The notes under the pieces: model-generated | Told to the model about the DNA's origin: nothing | Databases searched by the model: none | Seen by the model: the letters and a program-made list of their open reading frames with translations, nothing else | Translations under genes and position numbers: made by a program | Shown: positions 13,422-22,884 of the stretch, one piece after another | Layout: each line of letters starts with the position of its first letter | How positions within the stretch are numbered: the first letter of the stretch is position 1 | Assembly: GCA_021324655.1 (NCBI GenBank) | Contig: JAJPIP010000035.1 | Location: 1-64,000, forward strand | Origin: Pseudomonadota bacterium | Lineage (GTDB): Bacteria; Chloroflexota; UBA5177 | DNA: 64,000 nt | Direction: 5' to 3'

Positions 13422-14102
13422 TTACGTGAGTCTCATCGCCTGCTCGATCACTCGCACCCGCTCCGTCAGTCCCCGCTGCCGGCTTGTCTCGAACTGAAGG
13501 GAGAGAGGCGGGACCCGGATCCTGTGGCCGTGCCAGCGGATGACCTCGAGGGATGCGGCAGCGATGGGGCCCTGGTCGCTGGGATACTCGGCGTCGGCCA
13601 GCGGGACCACTCCGCCCACCCACTCCACACGCGCGTGGAGGAAGGCCCGGGCGAAGGAATTGTGGACCCATCCGGGTGAGGCGATCACCGGCTGCACGAG
13701 ATAGTCGAGCAAGAGGCGCTCCAGACGAGGCATATCCTCGTCCGCGACCACCAGGTCGATGTCGCGCGGGCCGACCGACAGCCCCCTCGCCGCCAGGGCC
13801 GCGCTTCCCAGCAGCCACCAGTCGATGCCTTGCCCTTCCACGAACCGAAGCAACTCCGCCAGTGCCGTCTCCCAGGGCACAGGAATCGCCCTGGCCGCCT
13901 GGAGGATCATCGGCTCGGCAAAGCGTGCGAAGTTCTCGCAGGCGCGCGGCACGTACGGATTGCCGGCCGCCGCCGGGCCGCCGAACGAACCGTCGGGAAG
14001 GTCCTGGTAGCCGAGGTCACGGACCGCGTCGTGGTATGCCGCCGGCACGTCCTCCACGACGATCCACGGCTCGCCATTGATGCGCTCCAAGTGGGTGTGC
14101 AT
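13422..14102 (-). CDS. Nucleotidyltransferase-fold protein
   Basis: 226 residues. ATG at 14102 (MHTHLERINGEPWIVVEDVPAAYHDAVRDLGYQ). The central block WWLLGSAALAARGLSVGPRDIDLVVADEDMPRLERLLLDY is the minimal nucleotidyltransferase signature (GSxxL...DxD, here GPRDIDLV), as in aminoglycoside and antitoxin-type NTP transferases. The remaining sequence (YPSDQGPIAAASLEVIRWHGHRIRVPPLSLQFETSRQRGLTERVRVI) is the usual C-terminal helper region. The N-terminal 90 residues are unfamiliar. Probably transfers a nucleotide to a protein or small molecule; no partner gene is recognisable. Confidence 0.75.
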   Translation of the reverse strand: MHTHLERINGEPWIVVEDVPAAYHDAVRDLGYQDLPDGSFGGPAAAGNPYVPRACENFARFAEPMILQAARAIPVPWETALAELLRFVEGQGIDWWLLGSAALAARGLSVGPRDIDLVVADEDMPRLERLLLDYLVQPVIASPGWVHNSFARAFLHARVEWVGGVVPLADAEYPSDQGPIAAASLEVIRWHGHRIRVPPLSLQFETSRQRGLTERVRVIEQAMRLT

Positions 14103-14277
14103 GCCGATGCCCCTCTCGGCTAACGCCTCGTTCAGGGCGGTCCGATTTCAGATAATTGTGGGCCAAGAAGGGAACGATCCTCCATTCCGAATCGATTGCC
14201 TCGGTCCACGGTCTTACCGCCTCCTACACTGACGATACGCGTGCCTTCGACCTCTCGCCCCTTCCCGGAGGAGACCT

Positions 14278-15351
14278 CTGGAATCATCACCCCGAAATAC
14301 TCTACCGATCGTTGACGGGCATCTCGATCTGGCCGAAAACGTGACGCTTTTTGGACGCGACCTGACCGCCCCGGTGACGGAGATTAGAGCCGCGGAGAAA
14401 CGGACCACCCGGCAGGCGACGGTCTCCCTCCCGGAGCTGGAGCGAGGCGGCATCGCCGTCGCCGGCGCGACGGTCACCCCCGGCTTCCTGGTCGCGGATG
14501 TCGGCCCCAACTTCGAGCCGCGATCGGCCCTCTACTCCACTCCGGAGCAAGCCGAGGCCCAGGCATTGCGCCAGATCGACCTATATGAGGCGTGGCAGAG
14601 CCAGGGACGCGTCCGAATTCTGCGGTCGGCGACCGACCTGGATCATCACCTGGAGCTGTGGCGTGACGATCGCAAGACCGGTCTGGTTCTCCTCATGGAA
14701 GGCGCCGACCCCATCGTGCATGTGCAGGACCTGCCCAGGTGGTGGCAACGGGGTCTGCGGATGATCGGGCTGACCTACGGCGATACCGTCTACGGCACGG
14801 GCGTGGCGTCGGGACGTGCCACACCGAGGCGCGGCGGCCTCACCCCGGCCGGCCTCGCTCTGCTGGATGCCATGGCCGAGCTCGGGTTCATCTGCGACAT
14901 TTCGCATCTCGCCGAGGACGGCATCCGGCAGGGGCTCGACAGCGGCTTCCCGCGTATCTGCGCCTCCCACGCCAACGCGCGGGCGCTCACCCCCACCGAC
15001 CGCCATCTTAGCGACGAGGTCATTCGGGCCGTCGCCGCCCGGAACGGCGTTATTGGCCTCGTTCTGTACAACGGATTCCTCGAGCCACGCTGGCGGCAGG
15101 ATCACTCGCTGCCGGTCTCACTGGCCGAGCATCTGCGCCGGCACGCGGAGCACATCGCCCAACTGGTTGGCTGGGACCACATCGGCATCGGGTCCGATCT
15201 CGACGGCGGTTTGGGGCGAGAGGAGAGCCCGTGTGAAATCGACACGATCGCCGACCTGTCCAGGGTCGGCGATGCGGTACCGCCCGAGGCGCGGGAGGCC
15301 GTCCTCAGCACGAACTGGCTGCGGTTTCTACGAGAGGCCTTGCCTCTCTGA
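14278..15351 (+). CDS. Membrane-dipeptidase-like peptidase M19 (renal dipeptidase family), probable CTG start
   Basis: The track start (GTG 14341) would remove the zinc site. In the same frame upstream is LESSPRNTLPIVDGHLDLAENV, whose HLD is the first metal-binding motif of M19 dipeptidases. Between the in-frame TGA at 14230 and this motif the only near-start codon is CTG at 14278, preceded by GGAGGAG at 4-nt spacing. The protein would be about 357 residues. Other family marks: LMEGADP, LRMIGLTYGD, DISHLAEDGIRQ, ICASHANARAL and HIGIGSDLDGG. The enzyme cleaves dipeptides or D-amino-acid conjugates, using two zinc ions. Confidence 0.85.
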   Translation: MESSPRNTLPIVDGHLDLAENVTLFGRDLTAPVTEIRAAEKRTTRQATVSLPELERGGIAVAGATVTPGFLVADVGPNFEPRSALYSTPEQAEAQALRQIDLYEAWQSQGRVRILRSATDLDHHLELWRDDRKTGLVLLMEGADPIVHVQDLPRWWQRGLRMIGLTYGDTVYGTGVASGRATPRRGGLTPAGLALLDAMAELGFICDISHLAEDGIRQGLDSGFPRICASHANARALTPTDRHLSDEVIRAVAARNGVIGLVLYNGFLEPRWRQDHSLPVSLAEHLRRHAEHIAQLVGWDHIGIGSDLDGGLGREESPCEIDTIADLSRVGDAVPPEAREAVLSTNWLRFLREALPL

Positions 15352-15365
15352 ATCCTCGTCCCGCT

Positions 15366-15371
15366 TACAAT
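15366..15371 (+). promoter_or_regulatory. -10 box (TACAAT) of leaderless gene pair
   Basis: TACAAT, 5 nt before ATG 15377. Confidence 0.55.
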
Positions 15372-15376
15372 CGGCC

Positions 15377-15580
15377 ATGCAGGAGGACCCCACCCACTGC
15401 ACCATCTGCGGGCAGCGCTTGCACCGGCTGAAACACCCGGTGGCACACAGCAACACCATGCGCTGGGATGCCGAGATTCGTACCTGCCCCCATAACATCC
15501 ACCGCACCGATCACTACGGCGACCCGCGCCATGATGAGTGGCATCTGTGCGATCACGGCTGGGTCCAGAGAGAGTCATGA
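15377..15580 (+). CDS. Small Cys/His-rich putative zinc-binding protein
   Basis: 67 residues from ATG 15377, directly after a TACAAT box; the track shows it only as the tail of a shadow ORF. Sequence MQEDPTHCTICGQRLHRLKHPVAHSNTMRWDAEIRTCPHNIHRTDHYGDPRHDEWHLCDHGWVQRES has C8xxC11, C37xH39 and WHLCDHG, enough ligands for one or two zinc ions. The TGA overlaps the aminotransferase ATG (ATGA), so the two proteins are made from one mRNA. Function unknown. Confidence 0.65.
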   Translation: MQEDPTHCTICGQRLHRLKHPVAHSNTMRWDAEIRTCPHNIHRTDHYGDPRHDEWHLCDHGWVQRES

Positions 15581-16755
15581 CCGACCTCGTCTCGCCCCGC
15601 ATCGCCGGCCTGCAACCCTCGCCGACGATCGCGGTCGGCAAGGCGGCCCAGGAGCTACGCCGGCAAGGCGTGGACGTGGTGGACTTCGGACCGGGCGAGC
15701 CGGACTTCGATACGCCCTGGCCGGTGCGCACCGAGGCGATCCGTGCCCTGGAAGAGGGCGAAACGCACTACGCGCCGAGCCGCGGGATTCCGGCGCTCCG
15801 CACGGCGATCACCGGCAAGCTGGCGCGTGAGAACGGTCTCCACTACGAGCCGGACGAGATACTGGTCACGCCCGGCGCCAAGCAGGCAGTGCTGGAAGCG
15901 GTCTTTGCCACCACCATGCCGGGCGACGAGGTGATCCTCTTCGACCCATCCTGGGGCTCGTACGACGCCATCGCCCGCCTGGCCGGCGCCGTTCCCGTTC
16001 ATGTGCCGCTGCGCGCCGACTTCACCATCGATCCGGAGCGCGTCCGCGCCGCGCTTACCCCCCGTAGCCGCCTCATGATCGTCGGCACGCCCAACAACCC
16101 GAGTGGGCATGTCCTGACTGCCCGAGAGCTCGATATCCTGGCCGGCGTCGCCGAGGAGCGGAACCTCGTCCTCATCTCCGATGAGATCTACGAGCGCATC
16201 GCCTATCCCGGCGTGCGTGTCGTCAGTCCGGCCTCCCTGCCGGCCCTACGCGGCCGCACCGTTACCATCAACGGCTTCTCCAAGGCTTACGCCATGACCG
16301 GCTGGCGTCTCGGCTACGCCGCTGCGCCGCTCCCTCTCGTCGAGGCCATGCTCAAAGTCCACGAGCACTCCGTGACGACCGCCACAACCTTCGTCCAGCT
16401 GGCCGGTATCGAGGCGCTGAACGGCTCGCAAGAGCCGATTCACGCCATGGTCGAGGAGTTCACTCGCCGCCGCGGCCTCATCGTCGAGGGATTGCAAGCT
16501 CTGCCCGGCGTCTCTATCGTTCCGCCCCAGGGCACCTTCTACGCCTTCCCCGACGTCTCCGGTACCGGCCTCACCGGCACCGAACTGGCGCACCACCTCC
16601 TCCAGGCCGGCGTGGCCGTCACCCCCGGAGCCGGTTTCGGCGAGGGGTGGGATACGCACATTCGTCTGTCCTTCGCCACATCAGAGGAGCGGATCAGAGA
16701 GGGATTGAAGCGAATGGCGGGGGTACTGCAGGGGGAGACCGCGGGAACCATATAG
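15577..16755 (+). CDS. PLP-dependent class I/II aminotransferase (aspartate aminotransferase-like)
   Basis: ATG at 15577 (overlap ATGA with the previous gene) gives 392 residues, standard for fold-type I aspartate aminotransferases. Motifs: DFGPGEPDFDTP, THYAPSRGIPALR, TPGAKQAV, GTPNNPSGHVL (substrate and PLP contact), LISDEIYERIAY (Asp and Tyr cofactor contacts), and the Schiff-base lysine in INGFSKAYAMTGWRLGY (K236). It transfers amino groups between aspartate or a related amino acid and 2-oxoglutarate in the cytosol. Exact substrate cannot be fixed from sequence. The track start at 15538 is over-extended. Confidence 0.92.
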   Translation: MTDLVSPRIAGLQPSPTIAVGKAAQELRRQGVDVVDFGPGEPDFDTPWPVRTEAIRALEEGETHYAPSRGIPALRTAITGKLARENGLHYEPDEILVTPGAKQAVLEAVFATTMPGDEVILFDPSWGSYDAIARLAGAVPVHVPLRADFTIDPERVRAALTPRSRLMIVGTPNNPSGHVLTARELDILAGVAEERNLVLISDEIYERIAYPGVRVVSPASLPALRGRTVTINGFSKAYAMTGWRLGYAAAPLPLVEAMLKVHEHSVTTATTFVQLAGIEALNGSQEPIHAMVEEFTRRRGLIVEGLQALPGVSIVPPQGTFYAFPDVSGTGLTGTELAHHLLQAGVAVTPGAGFGEGWDTHIRLSFATSEERIREGLKRMAGVLQGETAGTI

Positions 16756-16766
16756 GGTGGCGGGGT

Positions 16767-17000
16767 GGCCCTCACCCCCAACCCCTCTCCCATCGCAATG
16801 GGAGAGGGGAGATGTGATGCGAAGGGGGCGGGAGATATCCCGGTCTCGGTCGCCGTCGCGTATGAGGACAGCGCGACCTTCCCCTCCTACTTCCCCCTCG
16901 CCCACCGCAGCGGGAGAGCAGCGGGTGAGACCAGGGCCTGCCGCAGGGGTGACAGAGACAGCCCTGGGCGCACACGTTGTTGGGTTAGGGGGTGAGGGCC
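16767..17000. repeat. MITE-like palindromic repeat, copy 1 (234 bp)
   Basis: Begins GGCCCTCACCCCCAACCCCT and ends GGTTAGGGGGTGAGGGCC, i.e. terminal inverted repeats of GGCCCTCACCCCC. Inside is the hairpin ACCCCTCTCCCATCGCAATGGGAGAGGGGA and the block CGACCTTCCCCTCCTACTTCCCCCTCGCCCACCGCAG, also present at 42847-43017. Fills most of the 340-bp gap between the aminotransferase and carboxypeptidase genes; the track ORFs here are not real. Confidence 0.75.
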
Positions 17001-17082
17001 AGTCGGAAGATGAGGGCCACTGCCACCCTTCCGGTACCAACCATAGTCCTCCCCTCACTGGCCACCTCACTTTTCTCTTCGC

Positions 17083-17088
17083 TACACT
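17083..17088 (+). promoter_or_regulatory. -10 box (TACACT) of carboxypeptidase gene
   Basis: TACACT, 7 nt before the GTG at 17096; leaderless pattern. Confidence 0.5.
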
Positions 17089-17095
17089 ACCCTGC

Positions 17096-18541
17096 GTGCT
17101 ACGTCTGTTCTCCCTCCTCATCCTTCCACTGGCGGTTGCCTGGAGCAGCGGGGCGGCTGCTCCCTCGCCGGTGCCTCATCCTTTCCCGGCACCCCCGGTT
17201 CGCGCGCATGCCGCGGTGGTGATGGATGCCGCTACCGGTAAGGTGCTGATGGCGGTCAATCCTCATCTCCATCTGGCCATTGCCAGCACCACCAAGGTGA
17301 TGACGGCCGTACTGGCCCTGGAGCACGGCAAGCTCTCCGACCGCATCAAGGTTCCGGCCTCCGCCTTCAACTACGAGTGGGATGCCACCGTCATGGGCTT
17401 GAAAGCGGGTGAAACCGTCACCTTGCGTGATCTGCTCTACGGCCTGCTCTTGCCTTCCGGCGCTGATGCCGCGAACACCATCGCCATCCACTATGCCGGT
17501 AGCGAGTCGCGCTGGGTGAAATGGATGAATCAGAAGGCGGCGAGCCTCGGCATGCACGACACGCACTACCTCACCGCGCATGGGCTCGATACGCCCGGCC
17601 AGTACAGCTCCGCCGACGATCTGGCGCTCCTGGGCCGCTACGCCGCCGCGATCCCGCAGCTCGTCGCCATCACCGATACCCCGTCCTACACCTGGAACGG
17701 CCATGTCCTCCAGAATCTCAATCACGTCATCCGCTGGTATCCCGGCGCCGACGGCCTCAAGCCGGGCTATACCGATGCCGCCGGTATCTGCCAGCTCCTC
17801 GACGTGCACCGTGAGGGCAAGCACCTCATCGCCGCCATCCTCAATACGCCGGATGCCGTGATCGACGCGCGCGACGTCCTCAACTACGGCGTCGGCGATT
17901 TCACCTGGATCCAGACGGCCCTCGCCGGCGACAGTCCAACCCTCCAGATCAGTGGGACCGACGCGCGTGGTCCTTTCATCTACTTCCCCGCCTCCGGCCA
18001 CTATCTGCGCCCGCCCTTCCTGGCGGTCTACCAGAGCGACGGGTCGGTCCCGTCACTCGGCTTTCCGCGGACCGAGCCGGCCCGGCAGAACGGTGTCCTC
18101 ACGCAGTACTTCCAGAACGGTGCCCTTGCCGTCATCCACGGCGCCATCACGCGCCTGCCGCTCGGTCTCTCCGCCGTGACGGTGCCGACTCCGACGACCA
18201 CTCCTCCGGAAGGGACCGCCACGCCGCCGCGCGGCACGATCCACGCCCGCGGCAATGCCCGCAACACGACGGTCACGGCCGCCTTTCGGCACTACGCCGC
18301 TTCTCATCCCCGTCTCGGCGCGCCGGTCGGATCTCCCATCACCTTCGGACCGGATCCCGTTCAGGTCTACCGGTACGGCGCCCTGGTCTACGATCCCACC
18401 ACGCGCACCGTCTGGCTGCTGCCCCTCGGCGACCACGTCCTGGCGTCCGAGCACGTCCTTCCCAAAGGCAGCGGCAATGCCTACCCGCCGAATTTCGCGC
18501 CCCAGAAGCTCCTCAAGCAGATTGGCTGGCTGAGCGGATAG
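17096..18541 (+). CDS. D-alanyl-D-alanine carboxypeptidase (peptidase S11) with C-terminal LGFP-like modules
   Basis: GTG at 17096 follows a TACACT box and starts a signal peptide (VLRLFSLLILPLAVAWSSGAAA); the track start at 16757 runs through the MITE. 481 residues. S11 domain: VVMDAATGKVL, nucleophile in IASTTKVMTAVLALEHG (S64-T-T-K67), second motif LPSGADAA (SGA rather than the usual SGN) and third motif DGLKPGYTDAAG (KPG instead of KTG). After a Thr/Pro linker come two modules (PSLGFPRTEPARQNGVLTQYFQNGA; HPRLGAPVG...VQVYRYGALVYDP) common in Chloroflexota wall proteins. It trims peptidoglycan pentapeptides outside the membrane. Confidence 0.9.
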   Translation: MLRLFSLLILPLAVAWSSGAAAPSPVPHPFPAPPVRAHAAVVMDAATGKVLMAVNPHLHLAIASTTKVMTAVLALEHGKLSDRIKVPASAFNYEWDATVMGLKAGETVTLRDLLYGLLLPSGADAANTIAIHYAGSESRWVKWMNQKAASLGMHDTHYLTAHGLDTPGQYSSADDLALLGRYAAAIPQLVAITDTPSYTWNGHVLQNLNHVIRWYPGADGLKPGYTDAAGICQLLDVHREGKHLIAAILNTPDAVIDARDVLNYGVGDFTWIQTALAGDSPTLQISGTDARGPFIYFPASGHYLRPPFLAVYQSDGSVPSLGFPRTEPARQNGVLTQYFQNGALAVIHGAITRLPLGLSAVTVPTPTTTPPEGTATPPRGTIHARGNARNTTVTAAFRHYAASHPRLGAPVGSPITFGPDPVQVYRYGALVYDPTTRTVWLLPLGDHVLASEHVLPKGSGNAYPPNFAPQKLLKQIGWLSG

Positions 18542-18556
18542 CGCGTCGCAACATAC

Positions 18557-18904
18557 CGTCGGGGCCGCCTCCTGCCGTAGTGGGATCAGACAGGCCACCA
18601 TCCTCTGGTCGGGGCTGGCTCGTGGCGTCGTGGCATCGGACAGACCACCATCTCCCGGTCGGCACCGCCTCTTGTGTCTTGGCATCAGGGGGACCACCAT
18701 GCCTGGTCGGGACCGACTCCTGCCGCATTGACATCAGACGGGCCATCATCCACCTATCGGGACTGCCTCCTGACGTCTTGGCATCAGAGGGGTCACCATC
18801 CTCTGGTTGCGGCCGGCTCCCGACGTCTTGGCAGCAGAGGGACCACCATCCTCTGGTCATGGCCGCCTCGTGGCGTCTTGCCAGCAGAGGGACCACCCTG
18901 CCTG
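18557..18904 (+). repeat. Composite repeat B, left array of 50-bp tandem units
   Basis: Seven units close to exactly 50 bp, consensus GGGGCCGCCTCCTGCCGTCTTGGCATCAGAGGGACCACCATCCTCTGGTC, each 70-90 percent like the consensus. Better preserved than array A. Lies past the carboxypeptidase stop, in the same orientation as array A. Confidence 0.8.
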
Positions 18905-19048
18905 GTAGGGGCCGGCTCCTGCCGTGCCCGCCTTCTCCCTCGTGCCCATCCCTCGCGAGGCTTCCCGCCCTCTGTCTTCCGCCTGTCTGCCAATCCCGAC
19001 ATGAGGGAACGAGGGGCCAGGGCGGGCGCGGCAGGAGCCGGCCCCTAC
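18905..19048. repeat. 144-bp core element B with 28-bp inverted ends (one mismatch)
   Basis: Left end GTAGGGGCCGGCTCCTGCCG... (18905-18932) pairs with 19021-19048, with one G/T wobble; 88-bp interior as in copy A. About 94 percent identical to 8752-8895, so both copies were recently related or are under constraint. The interior pair CCCTCGT/ACGAGGG is conserved. Confidence 0.8.
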
Positions 19049-19266
19049 GGCATGTCGTTGGGAAGGCAATGATGGTGTGGGGGTGAGACGATCGTCGGTG
19101 CGGGCACACCACATGGTTCGGATGTCAATAACCGTGTACGCCGTGAGACGATCGTTGGGACAGGCGACGCCGGATCCGACCCCGACGGCATATGGATGGG
19201 ATGTCAATGATGGTGTCTGCCGTGAGAGGATCGGCGAGGAGGACACGGCAGGAGCCGGCCCCGACG
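19049..19266 (-). repeat. Composite repeat B, right array
   Basis: Three units of about 70 bp sharing GATGTCAATAACCGTGTACGCCGTGAGACGATCGTTGGGA, the last ending GGCAGGAGCCGGCCCCGAC, which is an inverted copy of the left-array unit start. Abuts the stop codon of the M20 peptidase gene. Confidence 0.65.
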
Positions 19267-20454
19267 TTATGTGGTGGCGGCATTGCCGGTCAGATGCCGG
19301 GCGATCGACGCATATCCCCGCGCGCCGGCCATCAGATCCTCCACGGTGATGTATTCGTCGACGCGGTGGGCCAGGGCCTCGTCACCCGGCCCGAAGCCGA
19401 TGGTCGGGATGCCGAGCCGACCGGCGGTGCCGCTCCCATTGGTGCAGAAGGCATAGTGGGTCAGCTCGCCCGGCAAGCCCACTGCCTGCAGTCCCTGGCG
19501 GCTCAGCCGTACGATTTGGGCATCCTCGCCGTAGAACCAGGCGGGAGCGAAGTTCGGCGCCACCACCCGGGCTCCGGTGTACGTCGTCAGATCGTCTTCG
19601 GCGATGCCGGCCTGTCCGGTAGCCGGGCTGCCCCGCAATGCATCCGCCATCGCCTCCTGGATCTCCCCCAGGACGCTCTCCGCGCTCTCGCCGGGTAGGG
19701 TGCGGCGATCGTAGGTGGCGACGGCGTAATCCGGCACGACGGAGAGCGCGGGATACGGGCGGGTCATGACGTCGGTCAGCACGAGGATGCCGGCGCCCAG
19801 GATCTGGTGGGTCGGGGGCCGAAACCGACGCAGCGCTGAGATGACGTCGACCAGAGCATCGGCCGCGTTCACTCCAAGTTCCGGGCGCGAGGAGTGGGTG
19901 GGCCGGCCGAAGGTCTCCACGCGGATCTCGGCGCGCCCGCGCTGTCCCCGGGCAACCTTGAGATTCGTGGCCTCGCCGATCACCACGTAATCCGGACGCA
20001 CGCGCCGGGCAATCTCTTCCAGGGCCGGGCCCTCGATCATCTCCTCGGCAATCGAGGCGGAAACGACCACCGTCCCGTTCTGCAGAGACGGCGCGAGGGC
20101 CGCGATGCCGTAGAGGGATGCGGCCAGCGGGCCCTTCATATCCATGGCGCCGCGGCCGTAGATGCGGTCTCCCACCCGTTCCCCGTCGGGATTCCGTGCC
20201 CAGGCAGCCGGATCGGTGACGCCGACCGTATCCATATGAGAGTCGATTAACACGGTTGGACCGGTGCCTGTTCCCACCCGTCCCGTCACATTGCCCAACC
20301 GGTCGACCTCGACCGCGAAGCCCAGCCGTTCCATCTCGGCCGTGACCAGGGAGGCGACTGCTCCCTCCTCACCGGACGGGCTGCGGGCGGCGAGGAGCCG
20401 CACCGTGAAGTCGACGAGCGCCACGGAGTCGATGACGTCAGGGGCGGCCGGCAT
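19267..20454 (-). CDS. M20 family zinc peptidase/deacylase (YgeY/ArgE/DapE-like)
   Basis: 395 residues. Metal ligands of the M20 family are in place: [12 protein letters not shown] (His-x-Asp), [15 protein letters not shown] (bridging Asp), [12 protein letters not shown] (catalytic and metal Glu pair), [18 protein letters not shown], a dimerisation lid with [17 protein letters not shown], and the last ligand in [17 protein letters not shown]. The layout most resembles the YgeY subgroup. It cleaves an acyl-amino-acid or dipeptide amide bond in the cytosol; the substrate is uncertain. Divergent from dihydroxy-acid dehydratase with a 61-bp gap. Confidence 0.9.
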   Translation of the reverse strand: MPAAPDVIDSVALVDFTVRLLAARSPSGEEGAVASLVTAEMERLGFAVEVDRLGNVTGRVGTGTGPTVLIDSHMDTVGVTDPAAWARNPDGERVGDRIYGRGAMDMKGPLAASLYGIAALAPSLQNGTVVVSASIAEEMIEGPALEEIARRVRPDYVVIGEATNLKVARGQRGRAEIRVETFGRPTHSSRPELGVNAADALVDVISALRRFRPPTHQILGAGILVLTDVMTRPYPALSVVPDYAVATYDRRTLPGESAESVLGEIQEAMADALRGSPATGQAGIAEDDLTTYTGARVVAPNFAPAWFYGEDAQIVRLSRQGLQAVGLPGELTHYAFCTNGSGTAGRLGIPTIGFGPGDEALAHRVDEYITVEDLMAGARGYASIARHLTGNAATT

Positions 20455-20515
20455 GTCTCATCTTCTCGCACTATGGTGGGAGAACGGGAAACGATCCTTG
20501 GGGAGGAGGAGAACA

Positions 20516-22177
20516 ATGACCAGCTTGCCCAGCCGCACCATCGTGGAGGGGCTCGACCGGGCCGGTGCGCGCGCCATGCTGAAGGGAGCGGGCTACACAG
20601 ATGCCGATCTCGCTCGCCCTCTCATTGGCGTTGCCAACACCTGGATCGAGACCATGCCCTGCAACCTCGGTCTCCGTGGCCTCGCCCGCGATGCCAAGGC
20701 AGGGATCCGCGCTGCCGGCGGCACGCCGATGGAATTCAATACCGTCGCCATCTCGGACGGCGTGACGATGGGGACGGAAGGGATGAAGACCTCGCTGGTG
20801 AGCCGGGAGGTGATTGCCGACTCCATTGAGCTGGTGGCGCGGGGGCACATGTTCGACGCCCTCCTCTGCCTGGTGGGCTGCGACAAGACCATTCCCGCCG
20901 CCGCCATGGCACTGGCGCGTCTCGATCGTCCCGGCGTCATCCTCTACGGGGGATCCATCATGCCCGGCCGCTTCCATGGAACTGACGTCAGCATCGGCGA
21001 CGTGTACGAGGCGATCGGGAGCGCCGCGGCGGGACATATGACGCCCGAAGAGCTGGGTGAGCTGGAGAATGTGGCCTGTCCGGGTGCCGGTGCCTGCGGC
21101 GGGCAGTTTACCGCCAACACCATGGCAATGGTCATGGAAACGATCGGTCTCTCGCCGCTCGGCTTCAATGCCATTCCCGCCGTCGACGCCGCCAAGCAGC
21201 GCGTGGCGGAGGCGACCGGCACGCTCGTCATGCAGGTGCTGGAGGCCGATCGCCGCCCGCGGGAGATCCTCACCAAGCGCGCCTTCGAGAACGCGATTGC
21301 CGCCGTGGCGGCCAGCGGCGGCTCGACCAACGCCGTCCTCCACCTGCTGGCGCTCGCTCACGAGGCCGGCGTCGACCTGCACATCGACGAGATTGACGCC
21401 ATCAGCCGGCGCACGCCCCTGCTGGCCGATCTCAAGCCGGGCGGCCGCTTCATGGCGGTCGATCTCTACCGCGCCGGCGGCACCGGTGTGCTGCTTCGCC
21501 GGCTGATTGACGGGGGCTACGTGGATGGATCGGCTCTCACCGTCACCGGACAGACCCTGGCCGAGGAATGCGCCGCCGTGGCGGAGACGCCGGGGCAGGA
21601 AGTCGTGCTGCCGCTCGATCGGCCGCTGCGCGGCGAGGGTGGCCTGGTGATCCTGCGGGGGAACGTGGCGCCGGAGGGAGCGGTGGTAAAGGTGACGCAC
21701 CACACCCCGACCTTCCACCGCGGCCCGGCCCGTGTCTTTGATTGCGAGGAAGACGCCTTCCAGGCGGTGACCGGCGGGAGGATCCGTCCCGGCGATGTCG
21801 TCGTCATCCGCTATGAGGGGCCACGGGGCGGTCCGGGGATGCGCGAGATGCTGGCGGTCACCGGCGCCATCGTGGGCGAGGGGCTGGGCGAGTCGGTGGC
21901 GCTGGTCACCGACGGCCGGTTTAGCGGTGCCACCCGCGGCCTGATGATCGGGCACGTGGCGCCGGAAGCCGCCACGGGAGGACCGCTGGCCGCCCTCCGG
22001 GACGGCGACGTCATCACCATCGACGTCGAGCGACGGCAGCTGACGGCGGAGAACGTCGACCTCGCCGCCCGTTTGGCGGACTGGACGGCGCCGCCCCCGC
22101 ACTACATCCATGGAGTTCTGGCCAAGTACGCCGCGCTCGTCGGCTCGGCCTCGCAAGGGGCCGTCACTGCTCTGTGA
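20516..22177 (+). CDS. ilvD: Dihydroxy-acid dehydratase
   Basis: ATG at 20516 with GGGGAGGAGGAG upstream gives 553 residues, the family's usual size; the track start at 20264 lies antisense in the M20 gene. Three cysteines for the iron-sulfur cluster are in place: [13 protein letters not shown] (C49), [11 protein letters not shown] (C122) and [15 protein letters not shown] (C194). Other family marks: [37 protein letters not shown] and [12 protein letters not shown]. It dehydrates 2,3-dihydroxy-3-methylbutanoate or -pentanoate to the keto acids of valine and isoleucine synthesis. Other ilv genes are not nearby. Confidence 0.97.
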   Translation: MTSLPSRTIVEGLDRAGARAMLKGAGYTDADLARPLIGVANTWIETMPCNLGLRGLARDAKAGIRAAGGTPMEFNTVAISDGVTMGTEGMKTSLVSREVIADSIELVARGHMFDALLCLVGCDKTIPAAAMALARLDRPGVILYGGSIMPGRFHGTDVSIGDVYEAIGSAAAGHMTPEELGELENVACPGAGACGGQFTANTMAMVMETIGLSPLGFNAIPAVDAAKQRVAEATGTLVMQVLEADRRPREILTKRAFENAIAAVAASGGSTNAVLHLLALAHEAGVDLHIDEIDAISRRTPLLADLKPGGRFMAVDLYRAGGTGVLLRRLIDGGYVDGSALTVTGQTLAEECAAVAETPGQEVVLPLDRPLRGEGGLVILRGNVAPEGAVVKVTHHTPTFHRGPARVFDCEEDAFQAVTGGRIRPGDVVVIRYEGPRGGPGMREMLAVTGAIVGEGLGESVALVTDGRFSGATRGLMIGHVAPEAATGGPLAALRDGDVITIDVERRQLTAENVDLAARLADWTAPPPHYIHGVLAKYAALVGSASQGAVTAL

Positions 22178-22268
22178 TCAGGTCCTGCGCCTTGATCACC
22201 ATGGAGGCGCCGGGCTTGTCCCCACGCGAAAACGGCGACATCCAGGACAGGCGGCAGGACTAGCGCTC

Positions 22269-22766
22269 CTACGCATCGACTTCACTCAACTTTCCCGTGT
22301 GCACGTCATAGGTGAATCCCCGGACGCGCACGCCCGGGGGAATGAAGGGGCTGCCCTTGATGCGCGCCACATCATCCCGCACGCTCTGTTCGAGGTCGGC
22401 GAAGGGGAGGAAGTCGATGTGAGAGGCGTCTTCGCCGGTCTCCAGCGACAGTTTCCGTTGGAGATCTTCATTGGTGATGCTGAGCATGCCGCAATCGGTG
22501 TGATGGATGACAAGGTACTCGTTGGTCCCCAGGAGATGCGAGGAGATGATGAGGGAGCGGAGGGCGTCATCCGAGGCACGCCCGCCGGCGTTCCGAATCA
22601 CGTGGGCATCGCCCAGGCCGAGGCCCAGGAACGACGCGGGATCCAGACGCGCGTCCATGCACGTCACCACGGCGACCCGTCTGGCGGGAGGCGCCGGGAG
22701 ATCGCCCTGATCAAACCCCTCCGCAAATGTTCGGTTCGCCTGCAGTAAGTCATCGGTCACGGTCAT
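22269..22766 (-). CDS. Beta-class carbonic anhydrase
   Basis: ATG at 22766 with AAGGAAAG upstream; the track start at 22961 overlaps the divergent promoter. 165 residues, like the short beta-class enzymes of actinobacteria. Zinc and active-site residues: VAVVTCMDARLDP (C36, D38-R40 dyad) and LVIHHTDCGM (H89, C92). It interconverts CO2 and bicarbonate in the cytosol, supplying carboxylases. Divergent from a small hypothetical gene with an intergenic promoter. Confidence 0.95.
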   Translation of the reverse strand: MTVTDDLLQANRTFAEGFDQGDLPAPPARRVAVVTCMDARLDPASFLGLGLGDAHVIRNAGGRASDDALRSLIISSHLLGTNEYLVIHHTDCGMLSITNEDLQRKLSLETGEDASHIDFLPFADLEQSVRDDVARIKGSPFIPPGVRVRGFTYDVHTGKLSEVDA

Positions 22767-22884
22767 TCTGCTTTCCTTCTCGCCGGCCCGCGATGGTGCC
22801 GATACCTGTGATGTTTTGCGCCTTCCCGGGTGAGCAGAGCGACGAAATCCGGGAGATCGGCCATCCGAGAATACCGCGAAACCC

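Noticed and set aside
18406-19246. Repeats considered as a CRISPR array
   Set aside because: Units are contiguous and degenerate with no constant repeat and no unique spacers; no cas genes nearby.
20471-22156. 561-residue minus ORF opposite ilvD
   Set aside because: Shadow of a conserved, complete gene on the other strand.
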